Assembly: GCF_937425535.1 (NCBI RefSeq)
Contig: NZ_OW485601.1
Location: forward strand, 6,121,501 to 6,185,500
Reading direction: 5' to 3'
DNA length: 64,000 nucleotides
Source of the DNA: Rhodovastum atsumiense
GTDB lineage: Bacteria; Pseudomonadota; Alphaproteobacteria; Acetobacterales; Acetobacteraceae
Shown: positions 47,061 through 56,070 of the stretch, in pieces
How the letters are laid out: each line of letters starts with the position of its first letter
Position numbering within the stretch: position 1 is the stretch's first letter
Program-made: the position numbers and the translations under genes
Notes under the pieces: generated by a model
What the model saw: only the letters and a program-made list of their open reading frames with translations
Database searches by the model: none
What the model was told of the DNA's origin: nothing

Positions 47061-48545
47061 GTGTCGATCACACTCGGCCCCCGCCTCGACCTGCGCCAGA
47101 CCCAGTCTCTGGTCATGACCCCCCAGTTGCGGCAGGCGATCAAGCTGCTGCAATTCTCCAACATGGAGGTCGCGGCGTTCGTCGAGGAGGAACTGGAGCG
47201 CAACCCGCTGCTCGAGCGTGACGAGTCGCCCGAATCGGGCCCGCCGGAACGCCCCGCTCCCGACCAGGTCGCCCCCCTGCCCGCCCCCGCCGACGCCGCG
47301 GAGGCGGTCAACTCCGACTGCCTGCCGACCGAGGCCCCGCTGGAAGCCCCGGACTACGCCGAAACCTATGATCCCGGCGGCGCCGGCGACGGCGTCATGC
47401 CCGGCCGCGGCGGCAGCGCCAGCTTCGAGGACGACGACCGCACCATCGAGGATTACGCCGCGCCGGGCCGCACCCTGCGCGAGCATCTCGGCGAACAGCT
47501 CCGCCTGTCCTTCGACGACCCAACCGAGCGGCTGATCGCGGCGCATCTGGTGGCGCTGCTGGAGCCCTCCGGCCGGTTGCTGGTCGGCAACGATACCCTG
47601 GCCGCGGCCATGGGCACCGATCCGGAGAAGATCGAGCGGGTGCGCCAGCGCATGCTGCGATTCGACCCGACCGGCATGTTCGCGCATGACCTGCGGGAAT
47701 GCCTCGCGGTGCAGTTGGCCGAGAAGAACCGGCTCGATCCGGCCATGCAGGCGATGCTGGACAACCTTGAACTGCTTGCAAGGCACGACCACAAGCGGCT
47801 GATGGCGGCCTGCGGCGTCGATGCCGCCGACCTTGCCGACATGATCGCCGAGATCCGCCGCCTCGACCCCAAGCCAGGGGCGTCCTTCGACGCGACGCCG
47901 CCGCAGCCGGTGATGCCGGACGTGCTGATGCGGCCTGATCCCGAAGGCGGCTGGCTGCTGGAGCTGAACCCGGAGACCATGCCGCGCGTTCTGGTCAACC
48001 AGGGTTTTTCCGCCCAGGCCCTGACCCGCGCCAAGCGCGAGGATCGCGCCTTCCTGACCGAAAAGCTGCAGACGGCGAACTGGCTGGTGAAATCGCTGCA
48101 GCAACGGGCACAGACCATCCTGAAGGTTGCATCCGAAATCGTCCGGCAGCAGGATGCGTTCTTCCGCCACGGCGTCGGGCATCTGCGCCCCCTGATCCTG
48201 CGCGACATCGCCGCGGCGGTGGAGATGCACGAGAGCACGGTCAGTCGTGTGACCGCGCACAAATACATCGCTACCCCGCGCGGTATTTTCGAGCTGAAAT
48301 ACTTCTTTACGACTGCAATCGCCGGTACCGGCGGCGAAAGCCACAGCGCCGAGGCAGTGCGCCACCGCATCCGCGCCATGGTTGACGCCGAGAAGCCCGA
48401 CGAAATCCTCTCCGACGACGCGATCGTCCTCATCCTGCGACGGGAGGGCGTGGACATCGCCCGGCGGACCGTGGCCAAATACCGGGAAGCGCTGCGCATC
48501 CCAAGCTCGGTGCAGCGCAAACGGGAGAAGGCCATACCCGCCTGA
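47061..48545 (+). CDS. rpoN: RNA polymerase sigma-54 factor
   Basis: RpoN directs transcription of nitrogen-related and other genes with enhancer-binding activators. The 494 residues carry region I (1-50, Gln/Leu-rich with LRQTQSLVMTPQLRQAIKLLQ), an acidic variable region II, the core-binding domain, the HTH region, and the RpoN box ARRTVAKYREAL near the end. The start is GTG at 47061, fixed by the conserved first residues MSITLGPRLDLRQ. It lies after lptB with 169 bp between and before hpf. Confidence 0.97.
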   Translation: MSITLGPRLDLRQTQSLVMTPQLRQAIKLLQFSNMEVAAFVEEELERNPLLERDESPESGPPERPAPDQVAPLPAPADAAEAVNSDCLPTEAPLEAPDYAETYDPGGAGDGVMPGRGGSASFEDDDRTIEDYAAPGRTLREHLGEQLRLSFDDPTERLIAAHLVALLEPSGRLLVGNDTLAAAMGTDPEKIERVRQRMLRFDPTGMFAHDLRECLAVQLAEKNRLDPAMQAMLDNLELLARHDHKRLMAACGVDAADLADMIAEIRRLDPKPGASFDATPPQPVMPDVLMRPDPEGGWLLELNPETMPRVLVNQGFSAQALTRAKREDRAFLTEKLQTANWLVKSLQQRAQTILKVASEIVRQQDAFFRHGVGHLRPLILRDIAAAVEMHESTVSRVTAHKYIATPRGIFELKYFFTTAIAGTGGESHSAEAVRHRIRAMVDAEKPDEILSDDAIVLILRREGVDIARRTVAKYREALRIPSSVQRKREKAIPA

Positions 48546-48629
48546 CGCCGCATGCGGCTCCGCAACGGATCGGAGTCGGGGAGTCAGGTCAAAAATGGCG
48601 GTCCCGAACTTGTGTGTGAGGATCAACGC

Positions 48630-49232
48630 ATGCAGATCACGGTCTCTGGGAAACAGGTCGATTTGTCCGACGCACTCAGGACGCGGGTGGCCCAGCAGCT
48701 CGACACGATCGCAGCAAAGTACTTCGACCACGCCCTGGAAGCGAACGTCACCTTTGGACGGGCGCGCAGCTTTTTCACCTGCGACATCAACGTGCATGCC
48801 GGTCGCGGGCTGACGCTGCGGGGCGAGGGCGAGGCCGCCGACGCCAACAGCGCTTTTGATGATGCCGCGGAACATATCGCCAAACGTCTGCGCCGCTATC
48901 GACGCCGGGTGAACGAGCACGCCCGCGACGTCGCCAACCGCGAGCGCCCGCAGGCGGCCCGGCAATACATCCTCCGCCAGGAAGACGAGACCGAGCAGGC
49001 GGCGCATCAGCTCGACGGCCTGCCGCCGGCCACCGCCTACGCCACCGTCATCGCCGAGCAGCCGACCGAAATCGCGCTGCTGTCGGTGAGCGACGCGGTG
49101 ATGCGCATGGATCTCGCCGACCAGCCCGTGATGATGTTCCGCAACAGTGCCACCGGCGAACTGAACGTGGTCTATCGCCGCAGCGACGGCCATATCGGCT
49201 GGATCGATCCGGCGGCTGGCGGAACGAACTGA
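48630..49232 (+). CDS. hpf: Ribosome hibernation factor, long HPF
   Basis: The 200-residue long-form HPF dimerises ribosomes in stationary phase. The N-terminal domain (1-95) begins MQITVSGKQVDLSDALRTRV and includes the basic helix HIAKRLRRYRRRVNEHA. The C-terminal dimerisation domain (140-195) has AVMRMDLADQPVMMFRNSATGELNVVYRRSDGHIGWIDP. GAGGATCAACGC precedes the chosen ATG; the longer frame from 48552 lacks support. It follows rpoN by 84 bp. The usual neighbour ptsN is absent here; a hairpin array follows instead. Confidence 0.95.
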   Translation: MQITVSGKQVDLSDALRTRVAQQLDTIAAKYFDHALEANVTFGRARSFFTCDINVHAGRGLTLRGEGEAADANSAFDDAAEHIAKRLRRYRRRVNEHARDVANRERPQAARQYILRQEDETEQAAHQLDGLPPATAYATVIAEQPTEIALLSVSDAVMRMDLADQPVMMFRNSATGELNVVYRRSDGHIGWIDPAAGGTN

Positions 49233-49251
49233 CCCGGGCCACACCACCAGG

Positions 49252-49322
49252 GTTTCCCCCTGGAAACGCCAGGGGCCGCAGGGCCCCTGGTCTTCTTTTC
49301 ATCAGGGGCCGCAAGGCCCCTG
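49252..49322. terminator. Hairpin array between convergent hpf and GT4
   Basis: GTTTCC/GGAAAC (49252-49267), CCAGGGGCC/GGCCCCTGG (49269-49290) and CAGGGGCC/GGCCCCTG (49303-49322). The second stem is followed by TCTTCTTTTCAT, a T-rich run on the plus strand. A reduced relative of the triple-hairpin repeat family, sitting where a terminator for both convergent genes is expected. Confidence 0.75.
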
Positions 49323-49331
49323 GTCTCCTTG

Positions 49332-50429
49332 TCATCGCCGGGCGAAGGCACCGGCGATCTGGTCCATGACGGACGCGGTGGTGGCGTGCCACGCCGCCCC
49401 GGGATCGCCGGATGGATCCCCCGATGCGGGCAGCGACCGCGGCGGATCCTCGATCAGGCCGGCCAGGGCAGCGGCGAGGCTGTCAGGCGTCGGCTCGCAC
49501 AGCCGGGCCAGGGGTTCGTTGCCGAGTTGCTCGCGGATGCCGCCAACATTGGTGGCGACGACCCAGCGACGGGCGGCGACGGCGGCAGCGGCGACACCAC
49601 TCTGGCTCGCCTCGGTGTGCGAGAGCACCAGCGCATCCGACCAGGCGAGCAGATGCCCCACCTCCTGCTCGGGAACCCAGCGATTCTCCACCGCCACCCC
49701 CGGCAGGTGACGCAGCGTGTCCAGCGCCTCCGATTCGGGGCCGCTGCCGACCACGCGCAGTTCCACATCAGGGCGCGGCCCCAGCCGGGTGAGGGCCGCG
49801 GCCAGCAGGTCGAGCCCCTTGTAGGGCAGCAACCGCCCGAAGGAGAGCAGGCGCAGTCGCCCGCCATGCGCGCGCGGCGGCGGCGGCGGTGGCCCGAAGG
49901 CGAAGGGCGGCAGCGAGGCCATCAGCAGAGGCTTGCCCGCCACCAGCCCCTGTTCGCGCAGCCGCTGCGCCACGTGCCCGGTGAGCGCAATCAGCCCGTC
50001 GGCACGACGCACCAGGGCCCGCTGCAACCACATCTGCAGCGGCACCCCGTCGCCCGGATGGACATCGGCATCATGCACCACCACCAGGAACGGCACGCCG
50101 GCCCGGCGCAACGCCGCCGCCATCGCCAGATCGAGCACCGCGGGCATGCCGCAGATGGCGATATCGGGGTCCAGGGCCTGGATGCGGGCAGCGAGGCCCG
50201 GCACGTCGAACGGCACGGCCGGCAGGCGCCGCAACAGGCTGAACAGGCCCGAATATGTGGGAAACGGCAGTTCGCAGACAGGCGCGGCCGGCCCCGCGAG
50301 CAACTCGGCCTGGGCGGAGAGCGACAACAACGCCTCATGCCCCGGCAGGTCACGCATCGTGGCCGCCAGTTCCGCGGCGAAGCGCGGCCCCGCCCCGCGA
50401 CGCCCCCAATGCCAGACCAAAACCCTCAT
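49332..50429 (-). CDS. Glycosyltransferase family 4
   Basis: This 365-residue GT-B protein starts MRVLVWHWGRRGAGPRF and has a C-terminal domain from LRLLSFGRLLPYKGLDLLA (about residue 195) with VLSHTEASQSGVAAAAVAARRWVVATNVGGI. The first Glu of the E-x7-E pair is present and the second position is a Val/Ala-rich segment, which may weaken classification. The frame is open much further upstream, but those residues are a shadow of the neighbouring gene. It runs 10 bp after the next glycosyltransferase, so the pair is one unit. Confidence 0.88.
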   Translation of the reverse strand: MRVLVWHWGRRGAGPRFAAELAATMRDLPGHEALLSLSAQAELLAGPAAPVCELPFPTYSGLFSLLRRLPAVPFDVPGLAARIQALDPDIAICGMPAVLDLAMAAALRRAGVPFLVVVHDADVHPGDGVPLQMWLQRALVRRADGLIALTGHVAQRLREQGLVAGKPLLMASLPPFAFGPPPPPPRAHGGRLRLLSFGRLLPYKGLDLLAAALTRLGPRPDVELRVVGSGPESEALDTLRHLPGVAVENRWVPEQEVGHLLAWSDALVLSHTEASQSGVAAAAVAARRWVVATNVGGIREQLGNEPLARLCEPTPDSLAAALAGLIEDPPRSLPASGDPSGDPGAAWHATTASVMDQIAGAFARR

Positions 50430-50439
50430 TCCCGGGCGC

Positions 50440-51699
50440 TCACGCGGCAACCGGGCCAGGAACGGCCAGGCCAAGCCCGGCCAGCGCCGCCGCCACCGGC
50501 GCGGGCCCCAGCCGGGCCAGCGCCGCCTCGCGCCCCCGCGCGCCCAGAGTCGCACGGGCGAGCGGATCATCGGCGAGTCGCCGCAACTGCGCGGCCGCCT
50601 CCCCCAGATCCGGTTCCGCCCAGACCGCGCCGGGCGCCTCGAACACGCCCCGCGGATCCTGCGCCGGCACCAGCCGGTAGCCGACCAGCGCCGCGCAGCC
50701 GGTGTCCATGAAATCCATATTTCCCGACCAGCCGGTGGCAACCACCGGCCGGCCGAGCAGCATGGCCTCGGCCGGCACCAGCCCGAATCCTTCACTGCGG
50801 TGCAAGGACAACACGATATCGGCGCAGGCGGTCAGCGCGTGGCGATCAGCATCGGGAAACGTACGGGTCTCCATTCGAATGTTCGGCGCATCGGCGATGG
50901 CCGCCTGCAGGGCGGCGGCTTCCTCGGGAAAATGCTCGGGACTGCGAACCTTCAACACCAGCAACCGATCGTGACGAGTTCCGAACGCTTGCCGGAACGC
51001 AGCGATGGCGCCAAGAGGATTCTTGCGGGCATTGCTCGATGCCAGGCTGAACGAGACCAGCACCACCACGGCATCGGCCGGCAGGCCGAAGGCGGCACGG
51101 TCGAGCGCGGCCGGACGCGGCGGCGTCACCGCGAGCGGAATCGGCACGATGCGCACCGGAATCCCGCTGTCTTCCGGCAACCAGGCCTGAAACGCGGCGC
51201 CGGTGAAATGCGACAAGGCCCAGATCTCGTGCACGAACGACAGGGCGATCCGCCAGGACTCCGGCACCACCGGCAACTCCCACGCCCAGTAGCCGATCAC
51301 CCGGCGACGACGGATCAGGCGACGGGGCAGGCGCAGGAGAGCCCCCGGCAGCACCGGGCCATTGGCGTGCAGCAGCAGCGGGGCACCGTCCGGCACGTCC
51401 CGTGGCCATGGCCCCCGCCCCCCCCCCAGCAGCGGGTCACCGAAATCAGCCCCCCAGGTGGCAATGCCACAGTTCGCAATCGCCGCCTGCATCAGCCGGG
51501 CGGCCTCGCCAAGACCGGAGGGACGGCTGAGTTCCCCGGCAACCACCACCCCCTCCCGCGGCGGAGGCGGCGAGCGGTCGGGCCGCGGCGCCAGAAACGC
51601 GGCGGCGCTGGAAAAGACGCGGCGACGCTGCGTGACCGGCAACAGGCGCCAGAACCGGTGCAACGCGCGCAACGGCAGGGATACCTTATGATGGAGCAT
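50440..51699 (-). CDS. Glycosyltransferase, GT4-like (mannosyltransferase type)
   Basis: The 419-residue protein has an N-terminal region with VAGELSRPSGLGEAARLMQAAI, YWAWELPVVPESWRIALSFVHEIWALS and a C-terminal domain with LSLHRSEGFGLVPAEAMLLGRPVVATGWSGNMDFM. The last stretch is the conserved GT4 donor-binding region with both glutamates. The start at 51699 (MLHHK) is preferred over the frame extension. It sits upstream of and next to the second glycosyltransferase. Both are candidates for surface-polysaccharide synthesis; an ACP gene is divergent 305 bp away. Confidence 0.88.
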   Translation of the reverse strand: MLHHKVSLPLRALHRFWRLLPVTQRRRVFSSAAAFLAPRPDRSPPPPREGVVVAGELSRPSGLGEAARLMQAAIANCGIATWGADFGDPLLGGGRGPWPRDVPDGAPLLLHANGPVLPGALLRLPRRLIRRRRVIGYWAWELPVVPESWRIALSFVHEIWALSHFTGAAFQAWLPEDSGIPVRIVPIPLAVTPPRPAALDRAAFGLPADAVVVLVSFSLASSNARKNPLGAIAAFRQAFGTRHDRLLVLKVRSPEHFPEEAAALQAAIADAPNIRMETRTFPDADRHALTACADIVLSLHRSEGFGLVPAEAMLLGRPVVATGWSGNMDFMDTGCAALVGYRLVPAQDPRGVFEAPGAVWAEPDLGEAAAQLRRLADDPLARATLGARGREAALARLGPAPVAAALAGLGLAVPGPVAA

Positions 51700-52004
51700 T
51701 GGGGGGTCCAACGGGCCCGATCGGGAGCGAACCACCGATCAAGGCGGGCCAAGTAGTCATATTCGTCGCCAATGTCACGCCACCCCAACGTCACAACTGC
51801 TCAATGAGCATGACCCCCGGGTGAAAGCGTGACCCGGCCGGCACCATCAAATTATTCGCCTTTAAGTTGATGAATCTTGTTCAAATAATCGAATGAAGAT
51901 GATTGCGACAAATTTCCTCGGCAAATGGCCAGCAAGCACGGATATTTGTTTGAATTCTTCCCAACCATTGGTCAGTATCACAGCTACGTGATTTGGAGGA
52001 CACC
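51700..52004. other. AT-richer divergent promoter region
   Basis: The 305 bp separate the leftward glycosyltransferases from the rightward acyl carrier protein. Positions 51840-51990 are clearly less GC-rich, with TTTAAGTTGATGAATCTTG and ATATTTGTTTGAATTC words. No gene is seen. A GTCACGC at 51774 and a GCGTGAC at 51827 form a distant inverted repeat whose significance is unclear. Confidence 0.5.
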
Positions 52005-52268
52005 ATGCACATCGACCCGAACACTGCCATCGCCAACAAAGTGGTCCATGTGATCCGCGAGAGCCTGTTCATGCCCAACGTGCCGATCGAACGGCACACC
52101 CGCCTGGTCGAGGACCTCGACGTGGACAGCATCGATCTGATGGAAGCCCTGATCGACCTTGAGACGGATTTCGGCGTGGAATTCCCGCCCGACGCCACGC
52201 TCCGCTTCCGCACGGTGGGCAACCTCGTGGCGTTCCTGCGCAGCCGGATCCAACCCGTCGCCGCCTGA
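52005..52268 (+). CDS. Orphan acyl carrier protein
   Basis: The 87-residue protein is an acyl-carrier-like domain with the phosphopantetheine-attachment motif DLDVDSIDLMEAL (Ser near residue 46). The hydrophobic C-terminal helix holds FRTVGNLVAFL. A strong GGAGG ribosome-binding site precedes the ATG. It is not beside fatty-acid synthesis genes. Neighbours are two glycosyltransferases (divergent) and a TPR protein (convergent), so it may serve a specialised acylation rather than bulk fatty-acid synthesis. Confidence 0.88.
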   Translation: MHIDPNTAIANKVVHVIRESLFMPNVPIERHTRLVEDLDVDSIDLMEALIDLETDFGVEFPPDATLRFRTVGNLVAFLRSRIQPVAA

Positions 52269-52279
52269 CGGCCCGCCCG

Positions 52280-52831
52280 TCAGGTGGATTCGCCGAAGAC
52301 CTTGCGCCTGAGCATCTCCAGACGGTCCTGGGCCTCCGCGGTGCGTGGCGTGATCTCCAGCACCTTCTCCCAGGCCGCCAACGCCCCTTTCCAGTTGCCC
52401 TGCGCCTCGGCGATGCGTGACAGCGTCTGCAGGGCCGGGAAATAACGCGGCTCACGCGAGAGCGTGGCCTCGATGTCGCGAATCGCCCCGGCATAGTCGC
52501 CGCGGTGAAACCGGGCCAACGCCCGCCGCAACCAGGCTTCGGGATAATCGGGCGCCAGCACCAGGGCATCGTCCAGCGCATCGAGCGCCACGTCGGCCTC
52601 ACCCTGCGAGAGGTCCCGGCTGCCACGATTGAGCAGCAACATCACCGCCGGCGATCCCTGCTGCTGCCAGATCTGCCGGATGCGGCCCTCGATCGCCGCA
52701 CCCGCGGCCTCGGTCGGCGCCGCCTTCAGCGCGGTGAACAATTGGTCCAGCTCGGCCTTGCGGGCATCCGGGCGCTGTGCCCCCGCCGGCAGGGCGAGCA
52801 ACAACAGCATCGCAACAAGCAACAGGCGCAT
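52280..52831 (-). CDS. Periplasmic TPR protein
   Basis: The 183-residue protein has a signal peptide (MRLLLVAMLLLLALPAGAQ). At least three TPR-like helical pairs follow (ALDDALVLAPDYPEAWLRRALARF, DYAGAIRDIEATLSREPRYFPALQ, NWKGALAAWEKVLEITPRT). The start at 52831 is favoured by the signal peptide; the longer frame upstream has no support. It converges with the ACP gene, separated by 11 bp. Function unknown. Confidence 0.85.
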   Translation of the reverse strand: MRLLLVAMLLLLALPAGAQRPDARKAELDQLFTALKAAPTEAAGAAIEGRIRQIWQQQGSPAVMLLLNRGSRDLSQGEADVALDALDDALVLAPDYPEAWLRRALARFHRGDYAGAIRDIEATLSREPRYFPALQTLSRIAEAQGNWKGALAAWEKVLEITPRTAEAQDRLEMLRRKVFGEST

Positions 52832-52918
52832 GCCCCGATGCTGCGCGTGATCGGGGCGGTCGTGCAAGTCAGACGATACGGAGCCTCTGCCCCATAGGTG
52901 TTGGGACAAGCCTTTTGG

Positions 52919-53061
52919 CGGGGCTTCGCCCCGCACCCCACAAGGGCTTTGCCCTTGACCCACCAAGGGCTTCGCCCTTGGAACCCAGGATTCTGTGCCG
53001 CGCAGCGCTTATGGGATCCAAGGGCCTTGTGGCCCTTGGCAGGTCCAGGGCGGAGCCCTGG
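52919..53061. repeat. Triple-hairpin GC repeat element, copy D
   Basis: Stems CGGGGC/GCCCCG (52919-52933), CAAGGGC/GCCCTTG (52941), CCAAGGGC/GCCCTTGG (52963-52982), CCAAGGGCC/GGCCCTTGG (53018-53039) and CCAGGGC/GCCCTGG (53045-53061). The GCGCAGCGC box is present between the third and fourth stems. It lies between the TPR gene and glcF, downstream of the glcF stop, as expected for a terminator. Confidence 0.85.
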
Positions 53062-53095
53062 CCTTTTCCTGGCCTCTGGGGCGCGGTGCCGGGGA

Positions 53096-54397
53096 TCAGC
53101 GGACCGGCACGCCCTCCGGCCGGGGGCCGCCGGCCATCCAGTCCAGCAGTTCCACGGTATGCACCATTGGGAGGCCGCCATCGGCGAGCTGGGTCAGGCA
53201 GCCGATATTGCCGCTCGCCACCAGGTCGGGGCGGGTGGCCTTCAGGTTTTCCAGCTTGCGCGCGCGCAGCCGGGTGGCGATGTCCGGCTGCAGCAGGTTG
53301 TAGGTGCCGGCCGAGCCGCAGCAGAGATGTGGCTCGATCGGCTCGACCACGCGGAACCCGGCCTTGCGCAGCAGGGTGCGGGGAGCATCGGTGATCTTCT
53401 GGCCGTGCTGCAGGCTGCAGGCGGCGTGGTAGGCGACGGTCAGGCCCGGGGGCTGCCGTGTCGGCGCGTAGCCGAACCGCAGCAGTGCTTCGGTGATGTC
53501 CATGGCCAGGGCGGCGATCCGCTCCGCCTGCGCCGCTTCCGGCTCGGTGCGGAACATGAAGCCGTAATCCTTCACCGTGGTGCCGCAGCCCGAGGCGTTG
53601 ATGATGATGCCGTCGAGGCCGGCGCCGTCCAGCTCGCGGCTCCAGGCGGCGAGATTGGCGCGGGCCGAGGCCATGGCGTCGTCGTGGCGGCCCATGTGGT
53701 GGGTCAGGCTGCCGCAGCAGCCTGCGCCCTCGGGCACCACCACCTCGATGCCCATGCGCGTGAGCAGGCGGATGGTGGCGTCGTTGATGGCGGGGTCGAG
53801 CACCTGCTGGGCGCAGCCGGCGAGCAGGGCGACGCGGGCGCGCTTCTGCCCTTCGGCGGGGCGTACCCCGGCGGCGATCGGCCCTTCCTTCGGCAGCGCG
53901 GCTGGCACCATGCCCAGCATGGCGCGCAGCCGCTTGAACAGGCGGCCCCGGGCCGGCAGCAGCCCGGCGAAGGGCCGGGCCAGACGGGCGGCCGACAGCG
54001 CGGCGCGGAAACGGCGCGGATGGGGCAGCAGGGCGGCGATCAGGGCACGCAGCCAGCGTTCGTGCCAGGGACGGCGATAGGTCTGTTCGATGTAGGTCCG
54101 GGCGTGGTCGACGAGGTGCATGTAATGCACGCCCGAGGGACAGGTGGTCATGCAGGACAGGCAGGAGAGGCAGCGATCGACGTGCCGCACCACCTCCTCG
54201 GTGGCGGGGCGGCCGGATTCCAGCATGTCCTTGATCAGGTAGATGCGGCCGCGCGGACTGTCGAGCTCGTCGCCAAGCAGGACGAAGGTCGGGCAGGTCG
54301 CGGTGCAGAAGCCGCAATGCACGCAGGTACGCAGCACCTGGTTGGCGGCGGCGGTGCCGGGATCACGAAGCTGTTCGGCGGTGAAGGAAGTCTGCAT
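53096..54397 (-). CDS. glcF: Glycolate oxidase iron-sulfur subunit
   Basis: GlcF carries electrons from GlcDE to the quinone pool. The 433 residues contain two 4Fe-4S clusters (CVHCGFCTATCP near residue 24 and CLSCLSCMTTCPSG near 75) and two CCG domains (GAGCCGSL and HLCCGSAG). The CCG motifs and length match the family. The start at 54397 is inferred from the alignment of MQTSFTAEQLRD. It follows a small membrane-protein gene by 4 bp. Confidence 0.95.
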   Translation of the reverse strand: MQTSFTAEQLRDPGTAAANQVLRTCVHCGFCTATCPTFVLLGDELDSPRGRIYLIKDMLESGRPATEEVVRHVDRCLSCLSCMTTCPSGVHYMHLVDHARTYIEQTYRRPWHERWLRALIAALLPHPRRFRAALSAARLARPFAGLLPARGRLFKRLRAMLGMVPAALPKEGPIAAGVRPAEGQKRARVALLAGCAQQVLDPAINDATIRLLTRMGIEVVVPEGAGCCGSLTHHMGRHDDAMASARANLAAWSRELDGAGLDGIIINASGCGTTVKDYGFMFRTEPEAAQAERIAALAMDITEALLRFGYAPTRQPPGLTVAYHAACSLQHGQKITDAPRTLLRKAGFRVVEPIEPHLCCGSAGTYNLLQPDIATRLRARKLENLKATRPDLVASGNIGCLTQLADGGLPMVHTVELLDWMAGGPRPEGVPVR

Positions 54398-54401
54398 GGC
54401 G

Positions 54402-54668
54402 TCAGTTCCTGGCCAGCATGCGCACGAGGCCGCCGGCCCAGCAGAGCAGGCCGATGCCCGCCATGATGTATTCCGGCAATCCTTGCGATGGGGTGAAGCC
54501 CGGCACGCCGGCAAGCCTGCCGAGGGCGAGACCGGCCAGGAACAGGCCGATCACCACCGGGGCGATGCGCAGCAGGCGTTGGGCCAATGTGCCAGGGGTG
54601 GTGCGCAACAGCACCGTCAGCGCCCCCATGCTGATGCCCAGCAACCCGATCTCACCCCACGGTGTCAT
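54402..54668 (-). CDS. Small membrane protein inside the glc operon
   Basis: The 88-residue protein has an N-terminal amphipathic stretch and two TM segments (RLLRIAPVVIGLFLAGLALGRLAG and IMAGIGLLCWAGGLVRML). I do not recognise a family. It stops 4 bp before the glcF start on the same strand and lies 136 bp after the glcE stop. It may be a membrane anchor or accessory of the glycolate oxidase complex. Confidence 0.6.
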   Translation of the reverse strand: MTPWGEIGLLGISMGALTVLLRTTPGTLAQRLLRIAPVVIGLFLAGLALGRLAGVPGFTPSQGLPEYIMAGIGLLCWAGGLVRMLARN

Positions 54669-54804
54669 TGTCGCCGTCCCTGTCCGTCGTGCCCGGGCCG
54701 GTCCCGGGCATGATCGCCGGAACGTTCCTGGCCGGGCGGAGCTTTGCCAGTTTTATGCCCGTGGCGGAAGCGAAACGGAGCCGTCCCCGCCCGCGCCGTC
54801 CCGT

Positions 54805-56070
54805 TCAGAACCCCGCGCGCATCCGGCCGGGATTGAGGATGCCCTTCGGGTCGAAAGCCGCCTTCACCCGCCGTGCGATCGCCGCCAGGGCCGGCGGTTC
54901 CGGCGGAATCACCTCGACCGCGGTGCGCAGCGCCTCCGGGGCGCGCAGCAGCGTCCAGGTGCCACCGGCCTCCTGCACCGCGGTGACCACCGCCTGGTGC
55001 GCCGCCGCGGTGGCGGGGCCGCTGACCCAGACCAGGCCGCCGCCCCAGTCAAGGAACCAGCGCGCGCCGAACATCCGCTCCAGCACCGCTGCCACCCGCG
55101 GCCCCTGCGAGGGCCGCACGGAGACACGCCAGATAGCCCCGGGCTCCGCGACCAGCGGCGTCGCGTCGCGCACCGCCGTCCAGACCGCCCGTGTGGTGGC
55201 ATCGTCCAGCATCTCGGCGGCACCGAATTCCGCGAGATCACTGCGCAGGCGCTCGGAGCGATAGGCGACGAAGGAGGCGAAATCCTCGAGCCGCACCAGC
55301 GCCACCGGCTGGCCGATCCCGGCCAGGGCCGGAATCCGTGCCGCCATCCCGGCAGGCAGGTAGGCAGCGGCGGAAATGCCATAGGGCGAGCCCAGCGCCG
55401 CCGACAAGGCCGCCACGCCACGCACCGGATCGAGCCCCGGCAGCAGCAGCGTCGCCCGCTGCTCGGCCACCGGCAGCACCTTGAAGGTGACCTCGGTGAT
55501 CACCCCGAGCGTGCCGTGGCTGCCGGTCAGCAGCTTGGCGAGATCGAGCCCGGTGACGTTCTTGAGCACGCGCCCGCCGGAGCGGATCACCTCGCCCATG
55601 CCGTTGACCGCACGCAGGCCCAGCACGTGGTCGCGCATCGCCCCCCAGGCCACGCGCCGCGGCCCGGAGAGATTGGCGGCGACCACCCCGCCCAGGGTCT
55701 GGGCGCCCGTGCTGCCCAGCAGGGCGGAGAAATCGGGTGGCTCGGCGGTGATCTGCTGGCCTTTCGCCGCGACGGCGGCTTCCAGCTCGGCGATCGGCGT
55801 GCCGGCGCGGGCCGAGAGCACCAGCTCCTGCGGCGAATAGAGGGTGATGCCGGTCAGGCCAGTGGTCGAAAGCGTGCGCGCCGCCTGCACCGGGCGCAGC
55901 ATGCCAAGCTTGGTTCCGGCCCCGCGCACCAGCACCGGCTCCGCCGCGTCATGGGCGGCGCGCAGCGCCGCGGCCACGCCGGCCTCGTCGATGGGCGCGT
56001 CGAAAGCGCCCGTTGCCGCCACGGCCGCGCCGCGAGGCGGATCGGTTGTGAAGGAGGCCCCGGCGCTCAT
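54805..56070 (-). CDS. glcE: Glycolate oxidase FAD-binding subunit
   Basis: GlcE is the second FAD-linked subunit. The 421 residues have the type-4 FAD domain with PVLVRGAGTKLG, LSARAGTPIAELEAAV and LLGSTGAQTLGGVVAANLSGPRR. The C-terminal FDPKGILNPGRM is the signature of glycolate/lactate oxidases. It overlaps glcD by 4 bp (ATGA). The start at 56070 fits the overlap. Confidence 0.94.
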   Translation of the reverse strand: MSAGASFTTDPPRGAAVAATGAFDAPIDEAGVAAALRAAHDAAEPVLVRGAGTKLGMLRPVQAARTLSTTGLTGITLYSPQELVLSARAGTPIAELEAAVAAKGQQITAEPPDFSALLGSTGAQTLGGVVAANLSGPRRVAWGAMRDHVLGLRAVNGMGEVIRSGGRVLKNVTGLDLAKLLTGSHGTLGVITEVTFKVLPVAEQRATLLLPGLDPVRGVAALSAALGSPYGISAAAYLPAGMAARIPALAGIGQPVALVRLEDFASFVAYRSERLRSDLAEFGAAEMLDDATTRAVWTAVRDATPLVAEPGAIWRVSVRPSQGPRVAAVLERMFGARWFLDWGGGLVWVSGPATAAAHQAVVTAVQEAGGTWTLLRAPEALRTAVEVIPPEPPALAAIARRVKAAFDPKGILNPGRMRAGF

